From Methanosarcina acetivorans C2A (GTDB lineage: Archaea; Halobacteriota; Methanosarcinia; Methanosarcinales; Methanosarcinaceae), in NCBI RefSeq assembly GCF_000007345.1, contig NC_003552.1, positions 5,518,001 to 5,582,000 on the forward strand: 64,000 nt of DNA. The letters run 5' to 3'. This document shows positions 18,146-26,258 of this stretch, piece by piece; within the stretch, counting starts at the first letter, position 1; each line of letters starts with the position of its first letter. The notes beneath the pieces were generated by a model. It saw nothing but the letters and a program-made list of their open reading frames with translations, was not told the DNA's origin and did no database searches. The translations under genes were made by a program, and so were the position numbers.

Positions 18146-18747
18146 GCCGGGAATCCAGATACATAAAAAAACTGATGGGATGGTGCCCGAATGCCAGAGC
18201 ACATGAAACCAGGAAGTACGTTGATCTTGAGCGTTTTGACTTAGATACACCAGCTGGAGCAGGAGGAGAAGGCGGAGATATGAAAAATCCGGGACGGCTA
18301 CGGAAAGCAAGTACTCGAATTCTTCTATATGGCATTTTTTTTACATCCGTGTGTTTTCTGGTACTTAATCAAACAGGCATAAACCCGATCTTTTTACTTG
18401 CCGGATTTTTCACTGCCCTCGTTCATGTCGCATTTTACTGGAAAATTCAAATGGAAAAATACGATGCCCTGGTAAAGCAATCAATTATTGAACATTTGGA
18501 CAAGAAAAAAAGTATTATACTGACGATCCCGTATGCGCTTTATTTTGTGCTATTTTTCCTTAGTATCATTGTTGGTCGCGAACATTCCCCGCAAGCAATG
18601 ATTTCATTTGGTACGGGTTTAATGGTTGGAATTTGGCTTGGCTATTTCCAAATAATATATTGGGAGAAAATTAATCACGTAACGATTTACTTCGACAAAG
18701 GTTATGGAATGGGGAAAAAGTCGTATATCGTGAGGGAGGGAGAATAA
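18142..18747 (+). CDS. GWCP-motif (DUF1673-like) membrane protein 4, unusual start
   Basis: About 201 residues. The homologous gene 6 starts with GTG overlapping the stop of the gene before it. Here the same position reads ATA, overlapping TAA. No ATG, GTG or TTG occurs in frame outside gene 3 until the ATG at 18175 (in LMGWCP), which would remove the conserved lysines. It may use ATA, initiate late, or be silenced. The rest is intact: four helices, WKIQMEKYDAL after helix 2 and IIYWEKINHVTIYFDKGYG near the end. It is closest to genes 7-9. Confidence 0.6.
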   Translation: MSRESRYIKKLMGWCPNARAHETRKYVDLERFDLDTPAGAGGEGGDMKNPGRLRKASTRILLYGIFFTSVCFLVLNQTGINPIFLLAGFFTALVHVAFYWKIQMEKYDALVKQSIIEHLDKKKSIILTIPYALYFVLFFLSIIVGREHSPQAMISFGTGLMVGIWLGYFQIIYWEKINHVTIYFDKGYGMGKKSYIVREGE

Positions 18748-19377
18748 ATGCCCGTTAAGATCCTTGTTTGTGACCAGATCAAGAAGTTTATGGGATGGTG
18801 CCCTAATGCAAAAAAACTTGAAACCGGACCCCGAATCAGCTCTGCTGATTTTGAAGCATATGGTCGATCGGGAGAAGAAAAAGCAAGAAGTCCGGAGGTT
18901 CTGGGCTCCCATTCCAGGCTTTATACCCAACTCCTCCTGCTACCAATGTTCTTTACTCCTATTTATATAAACATATTTCAAAAAGGTATAAACTTAGAGG
19001 CTTTCCTTCTAGGTCTTTCACTTTCTTTACTTACCTATTTGCTCGGCTGGAAAAAGCAGATGCATCAATACGACGCCGCGAAAGAAAAACCTGTTATTTC
19101 TCCTTTTTTCAGAAAAATATTCTTCTACGTTTTCTTATTCCCATTTTTAAGTTTGGGTTTACTCATAGCTTTCTTACCTTATATCTCGTCTCATGCAGCT
19201 TATCTTTTTAACGATCAGGTACTGTATTCTTTCTTTTCAGGAACTATGATTCTGATGTGGGGCTTCTATTTCCAGCTAATTTACTGGGAGAGGAAAAACC
19301 ATGTAAAAATGTATATGAAAAGAGAGAAGGGACAGCACAAACTGTATGTCCTTGGAGAAAAGGGGGGAGAAATGTGA
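18748..19377 (+). CDS. GWCP-motif (DUF1673-like) membrane protein 5
   Basis: 209 residues; starts at the base after the gene 4 stop (TAAATG). It begins MPVKILVCDQIKKFMGWCPN, a leader shared with gene 8, but from KKLETGPRISS onward it is almost a copy of gene 3. The join suggests recombination between subtypes just before the GWCP motif. Helices and the WERKNHVKMYMKREKG tail are as in gene 3. Confidence 0.72.
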   Translation: MPVKILVCDQIKKFMGWCPNAKKLETGPRISSADFEAYGRSGEEKARSPEVLGSHSRLYTQLLLLPMFFTPIYINIFQKGINLEAFLLGLSLSLLTYLLGWKKQMHQYDAAKEKPVISPFFRKIFFYVFLFPFLSLGLLIAFLPYISSHAAYLFNDQVLYSFFSGTMILMWGFYFQLIYWERKNHVKMYMKREKGQHKLYVLGEKGGEM

Positions 19378-20006
19378 ACCTGGAACCCAGATCCATAAAA
19401 AAGCTGATGGGATGGTGCCCAAATGTAAAAACTGCTGAAGTGGGATCCCGGATTAGCCCTGCCAATTTTGAAGCATATGCTCAATCCGGAGGAGAAAAAG
19501 CCAGGAATCAGGGGGTTCCGAACCGATTTTCCAGGCTCTTCTCCAGGTTTGACGTTAGAATTCTTCTGCCAACACTATTCTTTACTTTTTACCTCATAAA
19601 TTTGCTATCCCAAAAGGGTATAAACTTAGAGGCTTTCCTTCTAGGCCTTTCACTTTCTTTACTTACCTATTTGCTCGGCTGGAAAAAGCAGATGAATAAG
19701 TACGATACCCTGGCAAAAAAACCTGCTGTTGCTCCTTCCTTTAAAAAAACATTCATCTGGGTTCTCTCAGTCATAATTTTGGGCTTAATTTTGTTCATGG
19801 TTTTACTGTCTCATCTATCTCATATGCTCCATTTTCTTAACGCTCAGTCAATGTATTCTTTTATTGCAGGAGCTTGGATACTGATGTGGGGAAGTTATTT
19901 TCAGCTAATTTACTGGGAAAAGAAAAAACAAATGAAAATTTATATAAAAAGTGAAAAGGGGTTCCAAAAAATGTATGCCTCTGAAGAAAAGGAGGAGAAA
20001 CTGTGA
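19374..20006 (+). CDS. GWCP-motif (DUF1673-like) membrane protein 6
   Basis: 210 residues from a GTG that overlaps the stop of gene 5 (GTGA). The frame is open upstream, but that part only re-reads gene 5. It has KLMGWCPNVKTAEVGSRISP, then four helices. The stretch GINLEAFLLGLSLSLLTYLL with WKKQM is identical to gene 5, while the N-terminus and the tail differ, so it is a mosaic. The tail is IKSEKGFQKMYASEEKEEK. Confidence 0.72.
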   Translation: MNLEPRSIKKLMGWCPNVKTAEVGSRISPANFEAYAQSGGEKARNQGVPNRFSRLFSRFDVRILLPTLFFTFYLINLLSQKGINLEAFLLGLSLSLLTYLLGWKKQMNKYDTLAKKPAVAPSFKKTFIWVLSVIILGLILFMVLLSHLSHMLHFLNAQSMYSFIAGAWILMWGSYFQLIYWEKKKQMKIYIKSEKGFQKMYASEEKEEKL

Positions 20007-20614
20007 ACCTGAATACCGAATACATTAAAAAATTGATAGGTTGGTGCCCGAATGTCAGAGCATCTGAAGCCAGACGAAATGTTAGCTTTGAGAATTTTAA
20101 TTCTGATATTCATGAAAGAGCAGGGAAAGAAAATAGAGATCCGAAAAATTTGGGATGGTTCCGGAAAGCAAGTACGCGACCCCTTCTCATTTATACTTTT
20201 TTTACTCTCATTTATCTCATGGTATTTCATCAAATAGGCATAAGCCCGATCTTTTTACTTGCCGGATCTTTCAGTTCTCTATTTCTCAGCATATTTTTCT
20301 GGAAGAAACAAATGCAAAAATATGACGAATTGATAAAAAAACCAGTTACTGAGTGTTCAAATAAAAGAAAAATGAGTCTATTCGCGACCATATTTGCAGT
20401 TTATTTTGTAATGTCTTACATAATGTCTTACCTTGATGCTAATGCTGGGGAACTTGCCGTTCAAGCAATGATTTCATTCATTGGAGGTTTCTTGGTCAGT
20501 ATGTGGCTTGAATATCTTCAGATACTTTACTGGGAGAGGAAGAACCGTAAAGTGATTTATATTGACAAAGGCTACGGATGGAAGAAATCCTACATAATTC
20601 TGGAGAGAGAATAA
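20003..20614 (+). CDS. GWCP-motif (DUF1673-like) membrane protein 7
   Basis: 203 residues; its GTG start overlaps the gene 6 stop. It opens with KKLIGWCPNVRASEARRNVS, followed by a charged segment (HERAGKENRDPKNLGWFRKA) shared with genes 4, 8 and 9. Four helices follow, with WKKQMQKYDELIKKP after helix 2 and LYWERKNRKVIYIDKGYGWK near the end. Gene 8 starts at the next base (TAAATG). Confidence 0.72.
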   Translation: MNLNTEYIKKLIGWCPNVRASEARRNVSFENFNSDIHERAGKENRDPKNLGWFRKASTRPLLIYTFFTLIYLMVFHQIGISPIFLLAGSFSSLFLSIFFWKKQMQKYDELIKKPVTECSNKRKMSLFATIFAVYFVMSYIMSYLDANAGELAVQAMISFIGGFLVSMWLEYLQILYWERKNRKVIYIDKGYGWKKSYIILERE

Positions 20615-21238
20615 ATGCCCGCTAAGATCTTTGTTTTTGACCAGATCAAGAAGTTGATGGGTTGGTGTCCGAATGCCAGAGCACATGAAGCCAGACAGCA
20701 TTCTAACCTTGAAAATTTTGCTTCTGAGCTCCCAGATAGAGCAAGTGGAGAAAATGAAGGTCTGAAAAATCCCGGATGGCTCCGGAAAACAAATACTTAT
20801 ACTCTCCTGATTAACACTTTTCTTTCACTTGCATATTTTCTGGTAATCAATCAGTTGGGTATAAATCTAACTCTGAGTGCAAATCTAATCCTTTTACTTT
20901 CCGGATTTTTCATTGCCCTATTTTTCGTTATATTTGACTGGAAGAAACAAATGCAGAGATATGACGCTCTCGTAAAACATCCGGTAATCGACTATTCAGA
21001 TAAAAAATTGTATTACATACTTGCAGCTGTACTTTTCATTTTGATATATAATTATTATATCGAAAAACAGGGACTTGATCTGCAAGCGGTGTTTTCATTT
21101 GTGGGAGGTCTCGTGGTCGGAATATGGCCTTTCTATTTCCAGCTAATATATTGGGAGAAAAAGAACCACAAAACGATTTATTTCGACAAAAGCTATGGGA
21201 CATGGAAGAACTCATACATTATTCGGGAGAGAAAATAA
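20615..21238 (+). CDS. GWCP-motif (DUF1673-like) membrane protein 8
   Basis: 207 residues, starting directly after the gene 7 stop. It has KKLMGWCPNARAHEARQHSN, four predicted helices, a short insert in the loop between helices 1 and 2 (INLTLSANLILLL), WKKQMQRYDALVKHPVI, and IYWEKKNHKTIYFDKSYG before the end SYIIRERK. The first codons match those of gene 5, and its 3' end nearly matches gene 9. Confidence 0.72.
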   Translation: MPAKIFVFDQIKKLMGWCPNARAHEARQHSNLENFASELPDRASGENEGLKNPGWLRKTNTYTLLINTFLSLAYFLVINQLGINLTLSANLILLLSGFFIALFFVIFDWKKQMQRYDALVKHPVIDYSDKKLYYILAAVLFILIYNYYIEKQGLDLQAVFSFVGGLVVGIWPFYFQLIYWEKKNHKTIYFDKSYGTWKNSYIIRERK

Positions 21239-21865
21239 ATGCCTGCCAAAAATGTTGCTTTTGAAAATATCAAGAAGCTGATAGGCTGGTGTCCGAATGC
21301 CAGATCACATGAAACTCAACATTCCCTTCATCCCGAATATTTTGATGCGAATATCCCGACCAGAGGTGGAGATACCGGAAACTCGGAAAATTTAAGCTGG
21401 TTCCGGAAATCGAGTAGCAAAATTCTCTTAGTTGATTCTTTTCTTACACTTACATATCTTCTGGTAATGACCCAATTGGGCGTAAACATAGTGACTTTAC
21501 TCGCCGGATTTTTCCTCTCCTTAACTTTTTTCATTTTTAGCTGGAAGAAGCAGATGCAAAGGTACGATACTCTCGCACAAAAACTCGTTCTTGATGATTC
21601 CAACAAGAAAATTCTGTATAAAAGACTTTTTCGAATAATAACTCTGATTTTCTATGCCACACTTTTTTATTGGATTTTTGCAGGAGATCTGGAAAGAAAT
21701 TTTCTCATGAAAGGAACCCTTTCTTTCTTTGCAGGCGGACTCGCCTTCATGTGGCTTGGCTATCTTCAGATACTATATTGGGAGAAAAAGAATCACAAAA
21801 CGATCTATTTCGATAAAGGGTATGGAAAGTGGAAAAATTCGTATATCATTCGGGAGAGAAAATAA
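21239..21865 (+). CDS. GWCP-motif (DUF1673-like) membrane protein 9
   Basis: 208 residues, starting directly after the gene 8 stop. It has KKLIGWCPNARSHETQHSLH, a segment DANIPTRGGDTGNSENLSWF, four helices, WKKQMQRYDTLAQKL and LYWEKKNHKTIYFDKGYG with the terminal SYIIRERK. It is the last member of the classic four-helix type; the genes after it keep the GWCP motif but change the rest. Confidence 0.72.
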   Translation: MPAKNVAFENIKKLIGWCPNARSHETQHSLHPEYFDANIPTRGGDTGNSENLSWFRKSSSKILLVDSFLTLTYLLVMTQLGVNIVTLLAGFFLSLTFFIFSWKKQMQRYDTLAQKLVLDDSNKKILYKRLFRIITLIFYATLFYWIFAGDLERNFLMKGTLSFFAGGLAFMWLGYLQILYWEKKNHKTIYFDKGYGKWKNSYIIRERK

Positions 21866-22600
21866 ATGCCTGCCAAAGCTGCTTCATTTGAGCATATAAA
21901 AAAACTGATGGGATGGTGCCCAGTTTGCGGAAAAATGGCATCGGGAAGAAGACAATTCTGTTCCTTTGCAAATACGACCCCAGTTTCCGAAAAAATAGGA
22001 AATCTCCTCGAGTTCCGAACTTCAAATGTACTTTTTCCTGCAAACACAACTCTGTTCCTGATATATTTCATGATAAGTTTCAGGCTGCTCCTTTCCCTTA
22101 AGTATCCGGAGGAAATTCTCTTCTTCCTGACAGGTATCTTTTTGTTTAACATTTCTTTTTACTTCCTAATTCTCAAAACCTTCGACACAGCAGTTCTTGT
22201 AAATAAATTAGGGGTACATCTGCAGGCTTTCAGACTGAAGAAATTTGAAATTCCTTACGAAGAAATTGAAAGCATAATATTACACAGGCTTGAAAAACGT
22301 TCAAAGAAAGCATCTATTCTCCTGGGAATTGGGGGCATTGCTATTTGCGGGTTCGTGGCCTACATAGCTGTAGGAAAAGGAGACTGGAATGTACCCATAC
22401 TACTGATCTCCCTTCTCCCCCTCCTACTTTTTGCAGAGCGGAAACAAAGAACTCAGTTCCGGGACCTGAATACGCAGCTGTACATCAAGACCAGACACAA
22501 AAAGTGGTATGAATGGACTCCTTACTATTCCTTAGTCACGGATGAAGCCTCGGCTGAAGAGCTGAAATCGTCCATAGAAAGGCACTGCGAGGGTATATGA
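21866..22600 (+). CDS. GWCP N-terminus on a different membrane domain (protein 10)
   Basis: 244 residues. The N-terminus is KKLMGWCPVCGKMASGRRQF with CxxC and a third cysteine nearby, possibly a metal site. After helix 1-2 (about 55-110) comes a soluble section, LGVHLQAFRLKKFEIPYEEI followed by ESIILHRLEKRS, resembling a bacterial PH-like domain (inference). Two more helices follow (about 152-190), then a tail DLNTQLYIKTRHKKWYEW and DEASAEELKSSIERHC. Two partial copies of this tail lie downstream, showing that the gene was once repeated. Confidence 0.65.
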   Translation: MPAKAASFEHIKKLMGWCPVCGKMASGRRQFCSFANTTPVSEKIGNLLEFRTSNVLFPANTTLFLIYFMISFRLLLSLKYPEEILFFLTGIFLFNISFYFLILKTFDTAVLVNKLGVHLQAFRLKKFEIPYEEIESIILHRLEKRSKKASILLGIGGIAICGFVAYIAVGKGDWNVPILLISLLPLLLFAERKQRTQFRDLNTQLYIKTRHKKWYEWTPYYSLVTDEASAEELKSSIERHCEGI

Positions 22601-22601
22601 A

Positions 22602-23339
22602 ATGGCTTTTATTGAATCTATCCGAAAAATGATGGGCTGGTGCCCGATGAAAAATTCCCTCGGGAAGGGGTGGCAGGAAGGCAACTACCCGTTCTTTAAA
22701 ATGGAAAATGGAAGTATTCAATTGGACCCCTCTCCTGTAGACCTGAGGAGAAACAAAATCCTTAAGGTGCGATATAGTCTCTTTGACAGGTGGACTGTAA
22801 TAATTGCTATTTTCACATTGATAATCTCCCTGCTTCTATGGATATATATTCCTGAAGACTCCTTTTTGATCATATTTTCAGGTCTTATTATGTTCCTTAT
22901 ACCTCTCATATTATTTCTTAACAGACCCAATATTGCTGAAGTAACATCCGGAAAAATCATAATCAAGAAACCTATGCGTAAACCACTTGTGATCGAAAAA
23001 GAAGACGTCATGCAAATATCGGTAACAAGGACAGAAAATCATTACCTGCGCTGGCTGGTCCGCTCAATTTACGTTGTTTTTATACCACTTTACTTTGTAA
23101 AAGAGATAATGCCAACTTTGCAGGAAATGGAGAGGTCATTTCCGGAATACATTGATCTCAGCCTATTTCTGTTGAATCTTACAGTATTAGTAATGTTCCT
23201 TGTGATGTTTTATAACTTCGAACTCATGGCGCCCTATCAGCGGATTCTTAAAGTTACTACACGTTCAAACCTGGAACTAAGTTTCTTTACCGATGATCCT
23301 GAAAAACTCACAGGAATTCTCAAAAAAGAAGAGGAGTAA
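22602..23339 (+). CDS. GWCP-motif membrane protein 11 (second type)
   Basis: 245 residues, starting one base after the stop of gene 10. The motif is RKMMGWCPMKNSLGKGWQEG, then a beta-like stretch (FFKMENGSIQLDPSP), two close helices (about 60-105), a PH-like segment (VTSGKIIIKKPMRKPLVIEK then EDVMQISVTRTENH), and two more helices (about 148-165 and 190-212). The tail is YQRILKVTTRSNLELSFFTD and so on. Genes 12 and 13 are paralogues. The function is unknown. Confidence 0.65.
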   Translation: MAFIESIRKMMGWCPMKNSLGKGWQEGNYPFFKMENGSIQLDPSPVDLRRNKILKVRYSLFDRWTVIIAIFTLIISLLLWIYIPEDSFLIIFSGLIMFLIPLILFLNRPNIAEVTSGKIIIKKPMRKPLVIEKEDVMQISVTRTENHYLRWLVRSIYVVFIPLYFVKEIMPTLQEMERSFPEYIDLSLFLLNLTVLVMFLVMFYNFELMAPYQRILKVTTRSNLELSFFTDDPEKLTGILKKEEE

Positions 23340-23344
23340 GAGAT

Positions 23345-23494
23345 AAAGGAAAAAACCTACATCGGAATCTGAATACGCAGCTGATATTGAAACCAGCCCC
23401 TGTTGTTGAGGGACCCTTATCATTCCATAATCACAGAGAAACCTTAGCTGAAGAGACCAAATCGCTTATCGCAAGGCAATATGAGGGTATATGA
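23345..23494 (+). pseudogene. Remnant of a gene 10-type C-terminus
   Basis: Reading around the breaks gives NLNTQLILKPAP, then LAEETKSLIARQYEGI and a stop, matching the end of gene 10 (DLNTQLYIKT, AEELKSSIERHCEGI). Everything before it is missing. It shows that genes 10 and 11 were duplicated as a pair and the first copy then lost. Confidence 0.65.
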
Positions 23495-23495
23495 A

Positions 23496-24242
23496 ATGGC
23501 TTTTATCGAATCTATCCGAAAAATGATGGGCTGGTGCCCGATGAAAAATTCCCTTGGGAAAAGAAAGCAGGAAAACAACTACCCTGATTTTAAATTCGAA
23601 AATGGGATTGTTGAGTTGGGTTCGTCTCCCGCAGACCTTCAGGGAAATAGAATTTTTAAGGTGCATGTAAACCTTTTTCCAGAATGGTGGGCTGTAATAA
23701 TCATTCTCTTTGCATTAATAATCTCCTTACTTCTATGGACATATAGTCCCGAAAGCTCTTTTTTAATTATCCTTTCAGAGATTATTCTGTATTTACCCCT
23801 CATAGTGCTATTACTTTTCCATCATCCCAGTACTGTTACGGTAATGCCTGAAAAAATCATAGTCAAAAGGCTTATACGTAAGCCAGTTGTGATTGAAAAG
23901 AAGGATATCATACAAATATCGGTGACAAGGAACGAAAACCGTTCCCTGCGCTGGCCAATGCGCTTAGTTTTTCTTGTTACCCTTCCTATTATACTGCTTC
24001 GCACCGTAGAAAGGATTGTAAGGGATTTGCAACTGGAAGCAGCAGCCTCAGCCTCCGCAAAACTCAGCTTATTTCTTTCACAGTCCTTGACAGTGACATA
24101 TCTTCTTGTGTTTTTTTATTACTTTGAGATACGAGCGCCTTATCAGCAGATTCTTAAAATGACCACATACTCAAACCTGAAACTTTGGATATATACCGAA
24201 AAACCGGAAGAGCTTACAAAGCTTCTAAACTTTGGAATCTGA
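23496..24242 (+). CDS. GWCP-motif membrane protein 12 (second type)
   Basis: 248 residues from the ATG at 23496, chosen because MAFIESIRKMMGWCPMKNSL matches gene 11 exactly; the frame also opens at 23481. The layout is as in gene 11, with two helix pairs around a PH-like segment (VMPEKIIVKRLIRKPVVIEK then KDIIQISVTRNENR). The last residues KLLNFGI come from fusion with a second remnant of the gene 10 tail, which supplies the stop, so the native end has been replaced. Confidence 0.65.
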   Translation: MAFIESIRKMMGWCPMKNSLGKRKQENNYPDFKFENGIVELGSSPADLQGNRIFKVHVNLFPEWWAVIIILFALIISLLLWTYSPESSFLIILSEIILYLPLIVLLLFHHPSTVTVMPEKIIVKRLIRKPVVIEKKDIIQISVTRNENRSLRWPMRLVFLVTLPIILLRTVERIVRDLQLEAAASASAKLSLFLSQSLTVTYLLVFFYYFEIRAPYQQILKMTTYSNLKLWIYTEKPEELTKLLNFGI

Positions 24243-24331
24243 ATACGAAACTATACATCAAAACCAAAAAAGTAATCACGGACGAAGCCTCAGCTGCAGA
24301 GCTTAAATCATCTATTGAAAGGCATTTGTGA
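24232..24331 (+). pseudogene. Second remnant of a gene 10-type C-terminus
   Basis: The stretch after and across the gene 12 stop reads NLNTKLYIKTKK, then VITDEASAAELKSSIERHL and a stop. It is an internally deleted copy of the end of gene 10 (DLNTQLYIKT, TDEASAEELKSSIERHC). Confidence 0.7.
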
Positions 24332-24342
24332 AGGCGCATGAA

Positions 24343-25094
24343 ATGATTTTTGTGAAATACTTCAGAAAATTGATGGGCTGGTGCCCGAATGCAAAAAATC
24401 CCTCCAAAAAGGGTGGCAGGAAGGCAACTACCCGTTCTTTAAAATGGAAAATGGAAGTATTCAATTGAACCCCTCTCCCATGGACACGCCCGAAAGTAGA
24501 ATTCCTAAGGTGCAGGTTAGCCTCTTTGACTTCTGGGCTCTAATAATTACTGTTTTCGTATCAATAATCTCTTTTATAACCTCTTTGCTTGTATGGGCCT
24601 ATATTCCTGAAGATTCTTTTTTAATTATATTTTCAGGCTTTGTTATTTTCCTTATACCTCTCATATTCTTTCTTAATCGCCTCAATACCGTCGAAGTAAT
24701 GTCCGGAAAAATCACAATCAAGAGACCTCTACGTAAGCCAGTTGTTGTCGAAAAAGAGGATATCAGGCAAATTTCGGTAACAAGGAACGAAAATCATTCC
24801 CTGCGCTGGTTGATCCGCTTATTTTATGTTATTTTTTTACCATTCTACCTTGGGGAGGGGATAATTAAAGCTTTACGGAATTTGGAAAGATCATTTCCAG
24901 ACTATATTGTACTCAGTCTATTTCTGGTGCGTCTTGCGGGAGTAGCATTTTTCCTTGTGCTATATTACAATGTCGAAATCTTAGCGCCTTATCAGCAGAC
25001 CCTTAAAATTACTACGAATTCAAACCTGAATCTTCAATTCTTCACCGAAGAACCGGAAAAGCTTGTCACTATTCTCAAAAACGAGACTAAATAA
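24343..25094 (+). pseudogene. GWCP-motif membrane protein 13, frameshifted
   Basis: The start at 24343 reads MIFVKYFRKLMGWCPNAKNP, then leaves frame. From about 24408 the matching sequence GWQEGNYPFFKMENGSIQL continues one frame over to a normal end at 25094. Compared with gene 11, one base is missing in the A5G3 run at 24406-24413. The remaining 220 residues keep two helix pairs and the PH-like segment (MSGKITIKRPLRKPVVVEKE). It could be inactive, or expressed only by slippage on the run. Confidence 0.65.
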
Positions 25095-25177
25095 AAAGGA
25101 AGAGGAAAAAAGAGGTGTCCTGAAATTGTGACTTCCCAAAGTTAGAAACACATAAGAAAATGTAGAAAACAAATTCA

Positions 25178-25651
25178 TCATTTTAGACTTTTAATCAGCT
25201 CCTGAAAGCGCTTTTCGTCCACTATCTTCTGGGTATTGAGCATCCGCTTAAACTCGTCAACACTTTTTTCCCCACCTTTCCCCTCAAGTTTATCTTTCAG
25301 TTCTATTGCCGCTCGCAAAAGTCCGACCGCCTCTTCATAAAGGGCTTCTGCCTCAGTCTGTGTGAGTTCTTCGGTTTCAAGCAGTTCTTCGTCTGCTTTT
25401 GCTCTTTCCTTCAATTTTGGGATAAGAGCCCTGATTTCGGCAGCTTCATCAGGTCCTGGTAATTCCTCTTCTCCAAGAGCCCTGACAATATCCCGGAGCC
25501 TGTACTCCTCTCCATCGATTTCCACACATTCGGGAATTTTCTTCCCGGCCCAGGCAAACTCACTCCTGAGGCTCCAGAGGAGTTTGTTCCGCTCCTGATA
25601 ACTGATATATTCGGCATCTGTCCCGTTTGTCCTGTTTTCATCTTTCAGCAT
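25178..25651 (-). CDS. DUF5788-like protein
   Basis: 157 residues, acidic, mostly helical. YISYQERNKLLWSLRSEFAW followed by AGKKIPECVEIDGEEYRLRD resembles a domain seen in halophilic and methanogenic archaea (DUF5788, from memory). The C-terminal half is a coiled-coil-like helix pair (LTQTEAEALYEEAVGLLRAA). It is a paralogue of the protein at 27287-27766. The two bracket pyrBI on the same strand; the function is unknown. Confidence 0.62.
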   Translation of the reverse strand: MLKDENRTNGTDAEYISYQERNKLLWSLRSEFAWAGKKIPECVEIDGEEYRLRDIVRALGEEELPGPDEAAEIRALIPKLKERAKADEELLETEELTQTEAEALYEEAVGLLRAAIELKDKLEGKGGEKSVDEFKRMLNTQKIVDEKRFQELIKSLK

Positions 25652-25787
25652 AAACTATTTCCTCAAATCCAGATCTACTTTTATGATTTATCCTCCAGAT
25701 CTCATATTCTTTTTCATTCCGACCCCGAAAAAAACAAATTCGGAAGCTGTACTTATTTCCACGAAAAACCTGAAGGAAAAAAAACCT

Positions 25788-26258
25788 TTACAGCAAATTT
25801 TCCGCAATCTCTTCGGAGATTACGTGCTCGCAGTACAGGCAGTGGAGGGAAACTCCTTCTTCTTCGGTCCGAAGGACTGAAAATTTGGATTTTATGGGTT
25901 CGCTGCTGTTGGAGATGCAGTTTGAATTCATACAGCGGACAACGCCTTCCACATAAGATGGGAGCACGACTTTATTTTTCTGAACCACTTCAAAATCCCT
26001 TATGATATTAATTGTGGCTTTGGGAGAGATAAGGGCTATTCGGTTAAGTTCCTCAACACTGAGTTCCTTGCCCTCGATCTTAACGACATCTTTTTTGCCT
26101 CTCGCTCCGGGAGCGTTCATAACAAAGCTGACAGTTGCCCGAAAAGCACTTGAAATTCTCAGGATACGCAGGACATTCAGAGCCTGTCCGGCCGTTATGT
26201 GGTCAATTACAGTCCCATTCTCAATTGCCTGGATTTTCAGGTCCCTTTTTTCTTTCAC
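25788..26258 (-). CDS. pyrI: Aspartate carbamoyltransferase regulatory subunit
   Basis: 156 residues, normal for PyrI. The allosteric nucleotide-binding domain (DLKIQAIENGTVIDHI, VLRILRI) is followed by a zinc domain with CMNSNC and CLYC ligands. It joins PyrB in the enzyme that makes carbamoyl aspartate for pyrimidine synthesis. Its start overlaps the pyrB stop by four bases, as is usual for this operon. Confidence 0.96.
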   Translation of the reverse strand: MKEKRDLKIQAIENGTVIDHITAGQALNVLRILRISSAFRATVSFVMNAPGARGKKDVVKIEGKELSVEELNRIALISPKATINIIRDFEVVQKNKVVLPSYVEGVVRCMNSNCISNSSEPIKSKFSVLRTEEEGVSLHCLYCEHVISEEIAENLL

